Position numbers and translations under genes: made by a program. From Lysobacter sp. FW306-1B-D06B (lineage in GTDB: Bacteria; Pseudomonadota; Gammaproteobacteria; Xanthomonadales; Xanthomonadaceae): DNA of 64,000 bases. The stretch is from positions 806,001 to 870,000 of the forward strand of contig NZ_CP151802.1 of the NCBI RefSeq assembly GCF_038446665.1. Reading direction: 5' to 3'. Below the pieces are notes generated by a model. The model was not told where the DNA came from. It worked only from the letters and a program-made list of their open reading frames with translations, and did no database searches. Numbering within the stretch: the first letter of the stretch is position 1; every line of letters starts with the position of its first letter. Below, piece after piece: positions 8,109 through 17,497 of this stretch.

Positions 8109-8668
8109 GGGGTCTTGGTCTCTTCCTTGGGGGCGGCTTCGCCCTGGAGGTAATCGGGAACGCCGGCGTTCGGGTCCGGAGCCTGGCCGGCATTGTCGGC
8201 AGGCTTCGCGCCACCGCCGCTGAACATGTACTTGCCCACCAGCTGGATCAGGTCCACCGCCGATTGGGTCAGGTAGAGCTCGTCGCCGGGCTTCAGGTTC
8301 TCGGGATCGCCACCCGGCGCCAGGTTCACGTAGCTCTCGCCCAGCAGGCCGCTGGTGAGGATGCTGGCGGCGGTGTCGGCCGGCAGCTTGTCGTAGCGCT
8401 TGTTGATCGCCAGGGTGACAACGGTGTCGAACTTGACGGGATCGACGTCGATCTTGGCGACATGTCCTATCGCCACGCCGCCGATCTTGATCGGCGCGTT
8501 GGGCCGCAGGGCGCCGATGGTCGAGAAGCGGGCCGTCACCTCGTAGGTGTCGCCGCCCACGCCCCAGCGGCCATTGGTCGAGGCCAGCGCCAGGACCAGC
8601 AGCGAGGCCAGGGCCAGCAGCAGGAAGGCGCCAACGGCGAATTCGATTCTTGGGGCTCGGACGGTCAT
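8105..8668 (-). CDS. mlaD: MCE-domain lipid-binding protein MlaD
   Basis: The 187-residue protein has one N-terminal membrane anchor (about residues 11-30) and one MCE domain at about 37-115 (TYEVTARFSTIGALRPNAPI, VAIGHVAKID, ILTSGLLGESYVNL). MlaD forms the hexameric periplasmic ring of the MlaFEDB transporter. The C-terminal tail (residues 140-187) is Pro/Ala/Lys-rich and probably disordered. A 103-base gap, almost filled by the inverted repeat at 8671-8770, separates it from mlaE; elsewhere in this operon genes touch or overlap. Confidence 0.94.
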   Translation of the reverse strand: MTVRAPRIEFAVGAFLLLALASLLVLALASTNGRWGVGGDTYEVTARFSTIGALRPNAPIKIGGVAIGHVAKIDVDPVKFDTVVTLAINKRYDKLPADTAASILTSGLLGESYVNLAPGGDPENLKPGDELYLTQSAVDLIQLVGKYMFSGGGAKPADNAGQAPDPNAGVPDYLQGEAAPKEETKTP

Positions 8669-8670
8669 GG

Positions 8671-8770
8671 CGGGATTCGGGATTCGGGATTGGGGATTCG
8701 CAAGAGCGAGGGTGACGGACCAGGCTGGAGCGGGCTTCTACGAATCCCGAATCTCCAATCCCGAATCCCG
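8671..8770. repeat. REPIN-like inverted repeat inside the mla operon
   Basis: Two 30-base arms (8671-8700 and 8741-8770) made of GGGATTC/GGGATTG units pair in inverted orientation with three mismatches around a 40-base loop. The element fills nearly all the space between mlaE and mlaD and would fold into a long hairpin in the polycistronic mRNA. Confidence 0.85.
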
Positions 8771-8771
8771 G

Positions 8772-9521
8772 CTACTGGAACAGGAAGGCCGACATCACGA
8801 AATTGAACATCAGGACCAGCAGCGAGGCATTCACCACGGCGCGGGTCGTGGCCACCGAGGTGCCCTCGATGGTCGGCTCCGCGTGGTAGCCCACGTAGGC
8901 CGCGACCAGCGCCGAGATGCCGCCGAACACCGCCGCCTTCACGAAGGCCATGACGAAGTCGTCGGCGAAGTCGACGCTGTCCTTGAGCACCTGCCAGAAA
9001 GTGCCGTTGTCCAGGCCGATCACGTGGACCGACTCGAAGTAGCTGGCAGCGATGGCAAAGCTGATGAAGAACGCGGTGAGCAGCGGCACGGAAATCACCG
9101 CCGCCCAGAAGCGCGGCGCCACGGCCTTGCCGACCGGGTCGATGGCCATCAGGCCGAGCGCGGTGATCTGGTCGGTGGCGCGCATCAGGCCCAGTTCGGC
9201 GGCGATCGAGCTGCCCGCGCGGCCGACGAAGAGCAGGGCGGTCAGCACGGGGCCCAGTTCGCGGTACAGGCCCAGGCCGAGCAGGGCGCTGACCTGGGCG
9301 GTGGCGCCGTAGGTCTCGAGCGCGCGATAGCCCAACAGCGTCACCGAAAGGCCGACGAACGCGCCGCCAACGGCGATGATCGGCAGCGAACGTGCGCCGA
9401 TCTTGTAAATCTCGCGAATCAGCTCGCGCCAAAAGTCGGCGGTCGGCTTGGACGCCCGCAGCACGGACAGCGAGAACAGCCCGGCCCGACCCAGGGAGCG
9501 GGTGGCGGCGACGAAGGGCAT
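8772..9521 (-). CDS. mlaE: MlaE ABC-transporter permease
   Basis: The 249-residue protein has the MlaE fold with about five membrane helices. Diagnostic stretches are AVGGAFVGLSVTLLGY, LGLYRELGPVLTALLFVGRA (the conserved ELGP motif) and GSSIAAELGLMRATDQITAL (the coupling loop that docks on MlaF). It forms the transmembrane part of the inner-membrane phospholipid transporter. Its start codon shares one base with the mlaF stop (TGATG), so the two are translationally coupled. Confidence 0.95.
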   Translation of the reverse strand: MPFVAATRSLGRAGLFSLSVLRASKPTADFWRELIREIYKIGARSLPIIAVGGAFVGLSVTLLGYRALETYGATAQVSALLGLGLYRELGPVLTALLFVGRAGSSIAAELGLMRATDQITALGLMAIDPVGKAVAPRFWAAVISVPLLTAFFISFAIAASYFESVHVIGLDNGTFWQVLKDSVDFADDFVMAFVKAAVFGGISALVAAYVGYHAEPTIEGTSVATTRAVVNASLLVLMFNFVMSAFLFQ

Positions 9522-10309
9522 CAGGCGGCCTCCGAGTTGCGCGGCGCGGCGTCGAAGGCGATCGGGCCGTCGGGCTCGCCGTTGAGGAACTGGCGCACGA
9601 ACGGGTCGTCGCTGCCCTGCAGCTGGTCCGGCGTGCCGGAAAAGACGATCCCGCCGTTGGCGATCACGATGGCGTGGTCGGCGACAGGCAGGGTCTCGTG
9701 CACGTGATGGGTGACCACGATGCTGGTCAGGCCCAGGGTGTCGTTGAGGCGCCGGACCAGCTCCATCACCACGCCCGAGGCGATCGGATCCAGGCCGGTC
9801 AGCGGTTCGTCGTAGATCATCAGCGGCGGATCCAGCGCCAGCGCGCGGGCCAGCGCGACGCGACGCGCCATGCCGCCGGAGAGCTCGCGCGGGAACGAAT
9901 CGGCCACCGCGCGCAGGCCCACCGCATGCAGCTTCATCAGCACCAGCTGGCGGATCACCGCGTCGGGCAGCTTGGTGTGCGCGCGCAGGGGCAGGGCCAC
10001 GTTCTCGGCGGCGGTGAGGTCGGTCAGCAGGCCGTTGCCCTGCAGCAGCACGCCGATGCCCTTGCGCAGCTCGAGCAGCGCGCGACGGCCCTGCGGCACG
10101 GGCTGGCCGAAGACTTCGACCGAGCCGGACGTGGGTTCGAGTTCGCCGGTCAGCGCAGCCAGCAGCGTGGACTTGCCGCTGCCCGAGGGGCCCAGCACCG
10201 CGACGATGCTGCCGCGCGGCACGTCCAGCGTGATGTCGCGCAGCACGGTGCGTCCGCCGCGATCGAGGCGGAGCTGGCGAAGACTGACGATGGGGGTTTC
10301 GTTCGTCAT
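9521..10309 (-). CDS. mlaF: MlaF ABC-transporter ATPase
   Basis: This 262-residue ABC ATPase has Walker A GPSGSGKST, signature LSGGMARRVALARAL, Walker B LMIYDEPLTGLD and H-loop VVTHHVHE. MlaF proteins power MlaFEDB. The start MTNETPIVSLRQL at 10309 matches the family N-terminus; the frame stays open for 72 codons upstream without coding character. It is the first gene of mlaF-E-D-C-B-A. A GACAAT box upstream, on the minus strand near 10391-10396, may be the operon -10 element. The acidic C-terminal tail after the ATPase core is short and poorly conserved. Confidence 0.95.
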   Translation of the reverse strand: MTNETPIVSLRQLRLDRGGRTVLRDITLDVPRGSIVAVLGPSGSGKSTLLAALTGELEPTSGSVEVFGQPVPQGRRALLELRKGIGVLLQGNGLLTDLTAAENVALPLRAHTKLPDAVIRQLVLMKLHAVGLRAVADSFPRELSGGMARRVALARALALDPPLMIYDEPLTGLDPIASGVVMELVRRLNDTLGLTSIVVTHHVHETLPVADHAIVIANGGIVFSGTPDQLQGSDDPFVRQFLNGEPDGPIAFDAAPRNSEAA

Positions 10310-10535
10310 GCGCGGGGCGTGTTCGGCCGGCTGCCGTGAAGCCTGGCAGGATGGCCGGTTAGGGCTGAATGGGAACCGGAAGACCGGCATTGTCGCAGGT
10401 TCGCTGCACTTTGCCCGCCTGACGATCGGCAGGGTCGGCGCTGCACGGCGAGGGCCAGCATGGCGAGGAGGTTTTGGGGACGCCTTAAAGAACGCGTCTC
10501 GTCGTGCGCGACCGCACTCCGGCAAGATACCGGCG

Positions 10536-13500
10536 ATGCCCGGCCGCTCCGACTTCCGCCTCTACTACTCCAATGCACTGGACGTGCTGGCGGAGCTGTT
10601 CGCCAACCAGCTGCGCGAGCCCGTGCCGGGCCAGGCCTTGCTCGCGCCCGAGGTGGTGCTGATCCCGCAGGTGGCGATGCGCCGCTGGTTTCAGTCGACG
10701 CTGGCGCAGCGCCACGGCATTGCCGCGAACCTGCGCTTCCTCACGCCGGGCGAGTTCGTGCGCGAGACCCTCGACGCCAACGTGCCCGGCGCCAGCGACG
10801 ACCTCGACGCCGCCGCGCTCCAGTGGCGTTTGTACGCGCAGTTGAGCGAACCGGCCGCGCTGGGCGGGCGGGCGTTCGCGCCGCTGCGGGCGTACCTGTC
10901 GGGCGACGACGCCCTCAAGCCGTGGGCGCTGGCCGGCGAACTCGCCGCCATCTTCGAGAAGTACCAGGCCTGGCGCCGCGACTGGCTGCTGGACTGGGAA
11001 GCCGGCCGCGAGCCGCACGAGGCCCAGGCCGAACTGTGGCGCCGCATCGCCGCCGGCCGCCGCCATCGCGCGCGCCGCATCGACGACTACCTCGCGCGCT
11101 TCGCCGCGCCCGACGCGCCGCTGCCGGCCGGCATGCCCGCGCGCCTGTTCGCCTTCGCCACGCTCAACATCTCGCCAGACGTGCTCCGCGTGATCGCCAC
11201 GCAGGCGCGCGTGGGCACGCTGCACTTCCACGTCCCCACGCCTTCGCGCCGCTACTGGGGCGACCTGCCGAGCTGGGCCGAACGCCTGCGCGAGGACCCC
11301 GCCGAGAGCGAGGACGAGAACCCGCTGCTGTCCAACTGGGGCGCGGCCGGCCGCGATTTCATGGCCGTGCTCGGCGGCTACGACGTGGTGCACGCCTCGG
11401 CCGAAGAGGAGCGCTACGCGGACCCGGAAGCGCTGCCCGACGACGCGCCCGAACGCGACAGCCTGCTCGGCCGCCTGCAACGCGACCTGCTGCACCGGCG
11501 CGCGCCGCGGCCGTGGCGCAAGTCGGTGGATCGCGACGATCCCAGCCTGCAGGCGCATGCCTGCCACACGCGTCTGCGCGAAGTGCAGGTGCTGCACGAC
11601 CGCCTGCGCGCGCTGCTCGACGACCCGCGCTTCGACCCGCCGCTGCAGGCGCGCGAGATCGCCGTGCTCGCGCCCGACATCGATCCGTACCGCCCGCACA
11701 TCGAGGCCGTGTTCGGCGGCCTGGGCGGCACGCGCGACTACATTCCCTATGCGCTGGCCGACCTGAGCCCACTGGCGGGCGAGCCGCTGGCCGACGTCTT
11801 CCTGCGCCTGCTCGCACTGCCCGACGCGCGTTTCGGCGTGAGCGAAGTGTTGGACCTGATCGCCACCCCGGCGCTGATGGAAGCCGCCGGCCTCGACGCC
11901 GCCGGCCTGGAGCGCCTGCGCCTGTGGCTGCACGAAGCCGGCGCGCGCTGGGGCCTGGACCCCGACCACCGTGCGCGCCACGACGCGCCCGCCGACGACG
12001 CCTACACCTGGCGCTTCGCGCTCGACCGGCTGCTGCTCGGCCACGCCACCGGCCTGGACGACGACCTCGCCGGCGTCGCGCCGTGGACGGAACTGGAAGG
12101 CAGCGCGCTGGACGCACTCGACGCGCTGATCCGCGTGCTGCGCGTGCTCGCGCGCAACGAACGCCTGCTCGGCCGCGCAATGACGCCGCCGCAATGGCGC
12201 GATGCGCTGTTCGCGCTGCTCGACGCGTTGTTGCCCGAGCACCCGCGCTCGGTCGGCGACCAGCGCGCGATCGAGCGCCTGCGCCGCCACGTCGACGCCT
12301 TCGCGCAGAGCGCGCGCCAGGCCGAGTTCGACCGGCCCGTGGCGCCGGACGTCGCCCGCGCCTACTTCCGCACCGCGCTGTCGGAATCCGACACGCGCGC
12401 GCCGCTGCTCACCGGCGGCGTCAGCTTCGCGCGCATGGTGCCGATGCGGCTGATCCCGTTCCGCGTGATCTGCCTGCTGGGCATGAACGACGGCGATTAC
12501 CCGCGCCGCGACGCCTCCGGCGGCCTCAACCGCATGACGCAGGAACTCACCACGCCCGCGCGCCGCTTCGGCGACCGCTCGCTGCGTGAGGACGACCGCT
12601 TCCTGTTCCTGCAGCTGTTCGCCTCGGCGGGCGAGGTGTTCCACCTGAGCTGGCTCGGTGCCGACCCGCGCGACGGCAGCGCGCGCGAGCCGTCGGTGCT
12701 GGTGTCGGAGTTGCTCGACGCGGCCGCGCACTACCACCACGACGCCTCCGCGCGCGCGGACCTGGTGCTGCACCATCCGTTGCAGCCGTTCTCGCCGCGA
12801 GCCTTCGGCGAACGCGCGGAGCCGCGGCACTTCAGCTACCTGGCGCCGTGGCATCCCGCCGCCGACGCCCTGCGCGCGCCGCGAAGCGCGCCCGCGCCGT
12901 GGTTCGGCGAGGCCTTGCCCGCGATCGAGGCACCGGCGGAGCTGCCGCTCATCGCGCTGCGGCGCTTCCTCGCCGATCCGCCGGGCCAATTCCTGCGCCA
13001 GCGCATGGGACTGCGCCTGCCGGACGAAGTGGATGCGCTCGATGACCTGGATCCGCTGTCCGCACCGACGAACGGGCTGGAACGCTGGAAGCTGCAACAG
13101 GTCGTGTTCGACGCTTGCGCCGACCACGACACCGACGACCTCGCCGCGCGATTGCGCGCACGCGCGCTGCTGCCATCGGGTCCGCTGGGCGAACGCCTGC
13201 TCGGCGCGCTGAAGGCGCAGGTGCAGCCCTTCGCGCAAGCGCTGCGCCAGTGGCGGCAGGGCGACGCGGACACGCGTGCGTTCGAGCTCGACGTCGACGG
13301 TGTCCGCCTCTACGGCCATCTCGACCGCCTCTATCCGCAAGGCGCATTGCGCACGCGCCTGGACACGCTGCACGGACCGGCGCAGATCGCGCACGGCCTG
13401 GACTGGCTGGTGCTGTCCGCGCTGGGTGATGCGCGCCCGCTGGCGCAACTCGCACTGTGGGAGGAGGGGCCTTTCGTGCGCACGCGTGCGCCCATTCCGG

Positions 13501-13859
13501 TGCCGCAGGCGCGCGCGGCATTGCGCGAGCTGCTGGCGCTGTACCGCGAGGGCATGCGCGAACCGCTGCCCTTGCAGGCGCGATCCGCATGGCGCTGGTA
13601 CGACATGCCCCACGGCGATGAAGTCGCCGAGCAGGCGGCATGGAAGGTCGCGCGCGAAGCCTGGCAGGGCGACCGCGAGCGCAAGGTCTTCGGCGAAGGC
13701 AACACGCCCGGCGTGCAACTCGCCTTGCGCGGGCGCGATCCGTTCGCCGGCGAACTCGACGACCGCGACGGCCTGCGCTTCCGCGCGCTGGCCACGCGGC
13801 TGTTCGACGCGCTCGTGCACGGACGTGTCGCCGACGGTCGCAGCGGAGTGGCCGCATGA
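10536..13859 (+). CDS. recC: Exodeoxyribonuclease V gamma subunit RecC
   Basis: This is a 1107-residue RecC. The N-terminus MPGRSDFRLYYSNALDVLAELFANQL, interrupted here only by length, is typical of the family, as are EVVLIPQVAMRRWFQ, GEPLADVFLRLLALPDARFGVSEVLDL and MRLIPFRVICLLGMNDGDYP. RecC holds the complex together, splits the duplex and scans for Chi; it is an inactive helicase/nuclease relative, so absence of Walker motifs is expected. The ATG at 10536 is the first methionine of the conserved region. It overlaps recB by four bases (ATGA). The divergent mlaF lies 226 bases away. Confidence 0.95.
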   Translation: MPGRSDFRLYYSNALDVLAELFANQLREPVPGQALLAPEVVLIPQVAMRRWFQSTLAQRHGIAANLRFLTPGEFVRETLDANVPGASDDLDAAALQWRLYAQLSEPAALGGRAFAPLRAYLSGDDALKPWALAGELAAIFEKYQAWRRDWLLDWEAGREPHEAQAELWRRIAAGRRHRARRIDDYLARFAAPDAPLPAGMPARLFAFATLNISPDVLRVIATQARVGTLHFHVPTPSRRYWGDLPSWAERLREDPAESEDENPLLSNWGAAGRDFMAVLGGYDVVHASAEEERYADPEALPDDAPERDSLLGRLQRDLLHRRAPRPWRKSVDRDDPSLQAHACHTRLREVQVLHDRLRALLDDPRFDPPLQAREIAVLAPDIDPYRPHIEAVFGGLGGTRDYIPYALADLSPLAGEPLADVFLRLLALPDARFGVSEVLDLIATPALMEAAGLDAAGLERLRLWLHEAGARWGLDPDHRARHDAPADDAYTWRFALDRLLLGHATGLDDDLAGVAPWTELEGSALDALDALIRVLRVLARNERLLGRAMTPPQWRDALFALLDALLPEHPRSVGDQRAIERLRRHVDAFAQSARQAEFDRPVAPDVARAYFRTALSESDTRAPLLTGGVSFARMVPMRLIPFRVICLLGMNDGDYPRRDASGGLNRMTQELTTPARRFGDRSLREDDRFLFLQLFASAGEVFHLSWLGADPRDGSAREPSVLVSELLDAAAHYHHDASARADLVLHHPLQPFSPRAFGERAEPRHFSYLAPWHPAADALRAPRSAPAPWFGEALPAIEAPAELPLIALRRFLADPPGQFLRQRMGLRLPDEVDALDDLDPLSAPTNGLERWKLQQVVFDACADHDTDDLAARLRARALLPSGPLGERLLGALKAQVQPFAQALRQWRQGDADTRAFELDVDGVRLYGHLDRLYPQGALRTRLDTLHGPAQIAHGLDWLVLSALGDARPLAQLALWEEGPFVRTRAPIPVPQARAALRELLALYREGMREPLPLQARSAWRWYDMPHGDEVAEQAAWKVAREAWQGDRERKVFGEGNTPGVQLALRGRDPFAGELDDRDGLRFRALATRLFDALVHGRVADGRSGVAA

Positions 13860-16800
13860 GCCGCGAAACCGCCACGCACGACGCCTTCCTCGACCTGCCG
13901 TTGGACGGCGTGCGCCTGATCGAGGCCAGCGCCGGCACCGGCAAGACCTTCACGCTGGCCACGCTGGTGACGCGGCTGGTGATCGAACGCGGCCTGCGCG
14001 TCGGCCAGATCCTGGCCGTCACCTACACCGAGGCCGCCACGCAGGAACTGCGCGAACGCCTGCGCCTGCGCCTGGAACTGGCCGCGCGGCTGGCGAACGA
14101 AGTCGCGCTCATGCCGACCACGCTGGACGACGACAGCGAAGCGGCGGTGACGCGCACGCTGATCGAGCGCCAGGCGCGCGTCGAGGACCCGCTCGCACTC
14201 GCACGCCGCCTGCGCCAGGCCGCGCGCGAGATGGACCTGGCCGCGGTCTTCACCATCCACGGCTTCTGCGCGCGTGCGCTCGCCGAGCATGCGCTGGAAG
14301 CGGGGCAGCCGCTGCTGGCGCCGGAACTCACCGGCAGCGAACGCGAACTCGTCGATGCCGTCGCCACCGACCTGTGGCGTTCGCTCGGCGCCGAGCGCAC
14401 CGATGCCGAACTGCTGCAAGCGCAATGGCGCACGCCGGAGGAACTCGCCGGCGACCTGCGCAAGCTGCTGTACGTGCCGCGCCTGCAGCCCGCGCCGCCG
14501 CCGCCGTCCGATGACCCGCTGCCGCGCCTTCGCGACGCCGCGCAGGCCCTGCGCGCCGCGTTCCACGCACACGGGCACGACGCCTGCGCTTCGATCGAAG
14601 CGGCGATCGACGCCAGGATCCTCAACGGCACGACCTACAAGCGCACGCTGATCGCCGAACTGCGCCAATCGCTGGCGCAATGGTGCCTGCAGGACGATCC
14701 CGCCGCGCCGATCCACGAACGCCTCGACCGCCTGACGCCGGCGATGCTGGCCGACAAGACCAACAAGCCGAAGAAGGGCCCGCCGCTGCAGCCGCCGCAA
14801 TCGCCGCTGTTCGCGGCGGTGGAGGTGTATCTGGACGCGGCACGCGAACGCGGTGTCTGGCTCGCCTCGCGTCGCGTCGAACTCGTGCACCGCGTGCGCG
14901 AGGAAGCCGCGCGCAGGCTGGCCGCGATCAAGCGCCTGCGCCGCGAGCAGACGTTCGATGACCTCATCGCCGACCTGGCCGACGCACTCGATGGCCCGCA
15001 CGGCGCGCAACTGGTCGAGCGCCTGCGCGCGCAGTACGCGTTCGCATTGGTGGACGAATTCCAGGACACCGACCCGCGACAGTGGTCGATCTTCGAACGC
15101 ATCTTCGGTGCGGCCGACGCGCATGAAGGCGACGCCGCCGAACCCGCGCTGTTCCTGATCGGCGACCCCAAGCAGGCCATCTACCGCTTCCGTGGTGGCG
15201 ACGTGCACACCTACCTGGCCGCCGCCGATCGCGCGCAGCGCGCACCGGCGCTGGACCGCAACTTCCGCTCGCGTCCTTCGCTGCTGCGCACGATCGCGGC
15301 ACTGTACGAGCAGGCGGGCGAGGGCGCCTTCGAGGACGAACGCATCCGCTTCCGCGACGTCGAAGCCGGCGGCGCGGTGAGCGATGCCGACTTCCAGCGC
15401 GACGGCCGCACCGCACCGGCCCTGGAAATCAGCGTGCTCCCGCCGCCCGACGATGGCCGTCGCAAGCCGCAGTGGCTGGTGGGCGAGGCGCGCGAACTCG
15501 CGGGAGAAGCCTGCGTGGCGGCGATCCTCTCGCTGCTGCACGACGCACGCGAAGGCCGCGCGCGGTTGCACGAGCGCGGCCGCGAACGCGCGCCGGAATC
15601 GGGCGACATCGCGGTGCTGGTGCGCAACCACGCCGAGGCCACGCTGATGCGCGATGCACTGTCGCGCGCCGGCATCGCCGCGGTGGCGGCCGGTCGACGC
15701 AGCCTGTTCTCCACCGATGAAGCGCACGACGTGCTAGCGCTGCTGGAAGCGCTGTTGCGTCCGGACGACGACGCGCGCCTGCGCGGCGCGCTGGCGACGA
15801 TGCTGGTGGGTCTGGATGCCGACACGCTCGCGCGATTCGACGACGATGCCGCCCTGCATCGGCACTGGCAGCTGCGCGCGCTCGCCTGGCGCGACCGCTG
15901 GCGCCGGCACGGGCCACTGGCGATGCTCGGTGACGTCGCCGCCGAACACGCGCCGCGATTGCTGGCCCTGGCCGACGGCGAGCGTCGCCTCACCAACACG
16001 CTGCAACTGGCCGAAGTGCTGCAGGAGGCCGACACGCGCGCCATCGGCGAACACGGCCTGGTCGACTGGCTGCGCACGCGCATCGCCGAGTACGACGACA
16101 GCGACGAGACGCAGCAGCTGCGCCTGGAATCCGACGCGCGCTGCGTGCAGATCCTCACGCTGCACAAGAGCAAGGGGCTGGAGTATCCGTTCGTGTTCCT
16201 GCCCTTCGTTGCGATCGGACGCGAAGGCCGCGGCGGCAATCTGTGCGAATTCCACGACGGCACCGGCCGCGTGCTGCAACTGCGCAGCGATGCGACGCCG
16301 TCGGACACCGCCGCATGGAGCGACGCGCGCGCACGTCACGATCGCGAGGAACGCGGCGAGGACGCGCGCCTGCTCTACGTCGGCCTGACGCGTGCGCGGC
16401 ATGCGCTGTGGCTCGCGACCGGCCCGTTCGCCAATGCCACGTTGAGCCCGCTGGAGCCGATGCTGCGCGATGTGGACGCGCTCGAACAGCGCCTTGGCGC
16501 GTCCATCGACGTGCAGCGCCCGAGCTTGCCGCTGCGCCTGCCGGCCGCATTGGCGCGGGAGCGCGACGAACCCGTTCCGCCCGCCCGCAGCGCGCGCCGC
16601 GTCGTGCCGCGCGACTGGTGGGTCTACAGCTTCACCCAGCTCGCCAACGAAGCCACCGGCGCGGTGGAAGCCGCGCCGCGTGCGGTGGCGGAGGAGGGCG
16701 GCGCGCAGGACGAACCGGTGATCGCCACCTTCGACGGCGACGCGCGCTTCAGCGGCAGCCGCTTCGGCAACGTGCTGCACGGCGCGCTGGAGCGGGTGGA

Positions 16801-17497
16801 CTTTGGCGCCTGGTCGCAATGGTTGTCGACCGGAATGCCGGAGGACGAACGCCGTCCGCTGGTCGATGCGCTGCATGGCGAAGGCTATGCGGACGAGGAC
16901 ATCGACGACGGCGTCGCGGTCCTGGCGCCGCTGGTGGGGCATACGCTGACCGTCGCGCTGCCCGAGGGCACGCGACTGTGCGAAGTGCCGCACGATGCGC
17001 GCCTGGCCGAAATGGAATTCCATTTCGCGCTCGATGCAACGCCGGTCGCGCGCCTGCTCGCACTGCTGCACGAGCACGAGCTGCTGCGCGAGCGTCACGC
17101 CTTCGGCAACCGCCAGCGGCTGGAAGGACTCATGACCGGCAAGATCGACCTGGTCTACGGGCACGCCGGCCGGTATTACGTGCTCGACTACAAATCCAAC
17201 CGCCTGCCCGCCTACGATCGCGACACGCTCGCCACCGCGATGGACGACAGCGAATACACGCTCCAGGCGCTGCTCTATGCGTTGGCGCTGCACCGCTGGC
17301 TGCGGTTCCGGATGGGCGCGGCATACGACTACGACACGCACTTCGGCGGCATCCGCTATCTGTTCTGCCGGGGCCTGGATGCTTCGTCAGCGGCTTCGCC
17401 CGGGGTGCACGCATGGCGTCCGTCGCGCGCGCTGATCGACGGGCTTGATGGCCTGTTCCGTCACGGCGTGGCCACGCCGGAGGAGGCATTCGCATGA
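13856..17497 (+). CDS. recB: Exodeoxyribonuclease V beta subunit RecB
   Basis: The 1213-residue UvrD-like 3'-5' helicase is fused to a nuclease. Walker A is EASAGTGKTFTLATL (about residue 22), motif II is FALVDEFQDTDPRQW, and motifs V-VI include LTLHKSKGLEYPFVFLP and LLYVGLTRARHALW. The C-terminal RecB nuclease domain carries MEFHF, then GKIDLVYGHAGRYYVLDYKS (from about residue 1093), which contains the catalytic Asp and the Asp-Tyr-Lys triad. The enzyme unwinds and degrades DNA ends, then loads RecA after Chi. Start ATGAGCCGCG overlaps the recC stop; its own stop overlaps recD by four bases. Confidence 0.96.
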   Translation: MSRETATHDAFLDLPLDGVRLIEASAGTGKTFTLATLVTRLVIERGLRVGQILAVTYTEAATQELRERLRLRLELAARLANEVALMPTTLDDDSEAAVTRTLIERQARVEDPLALARRLRQAAREMDLAAVFTIHGFCARALAEHALEAGQPLLAPELTGSERELVDAVATDLWRSLGAERTDAELLQAQWRTPEELAGDLRKLLYVPRLQPAPPPPSDDPLPRLRDAAQALRAAFHAHGHDACASIEAAIDARILNGTTYKRTLIAELRQSLAQWCLQDDPAAPIHERLDRLTPAMLADKTNKPKKGPPLQPPQSPLFAAVEVYLDAARERGVWLASRRVELVHRVREEAARRLAAIKRLRREQTFDDLIADLADALDGPHGAQLVERLRAQYAFALVDEFQDTDPRQWSIFERIFGAADAHEGDAAEPALFLIGDPKQAIYRFRGGDVHTYLAAADRAQRAPALDRNFRSRPSLLRTIAALYEQAGEGAFEDERIRFRDVEAGGAVSDADFQRDGRTAPALEISVLPPPDDGRRKPQWLVGEARELAGEACVAAILSLLHDAREGRARLHERGRERAPESGDIAVLVRNHAEATLMRDALSRAGIAAVAAGRRSLFSTDEAHDVLALLEALLRPDDDARLRGALATMLVGLDADTLARFDDDAALHRHWQLRALAWRDRWRRHGPLAMLGDVAAEHAPRLLALADGERRLTNTLQLAEVLQEADTRAIGEHGLVDWLRTRIAEYDDSDETQQLRLESDARCVQILTLHKSKGLEYPFVFLPFVAIGREGRGGNLCEFHDGTGRVLQLRSDATPSDTAAWSDARARHDREERGEDARLLYVGLTRARHALWLATGPFANATLSPLEPMLRDVDALEQRLGASIDVQRPSLPLRLPAALARERDEPVPPARSARRVVPRDWWVYSFTQLANEATGAVEAAPRAVAEEGGAQDEPVIATFDGDARFSGSRFGNVLHGALERVDFGAWSQWLSTGMPEDERRPLVDALHGEGYADEDIDDGVAVLAPLVGHTLTVALPEGTRLCEVPHDARLAEMEFHFALDATPVARLLALLHEHELLRERHAFGNRQRLEGLMTGKIDLVYGHAGRYYVLDYKSNRLPAYDRDTLATAMDDSEYTLQALLYALALHRWLRFRMGAAYDYDTHFGGIRYLFCRGLDASSAASPGVHAWRPSRALIDGLDGLFRHGVATPEEAFA

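Noticed and set aside
10310..10525. N-terminal extension of mlaF by 72 codons
   Set aside because: The ABC ATPase family begins at MTNETPIVSLRQL; upstream residues are unrelated and the region holds the mla promoter.
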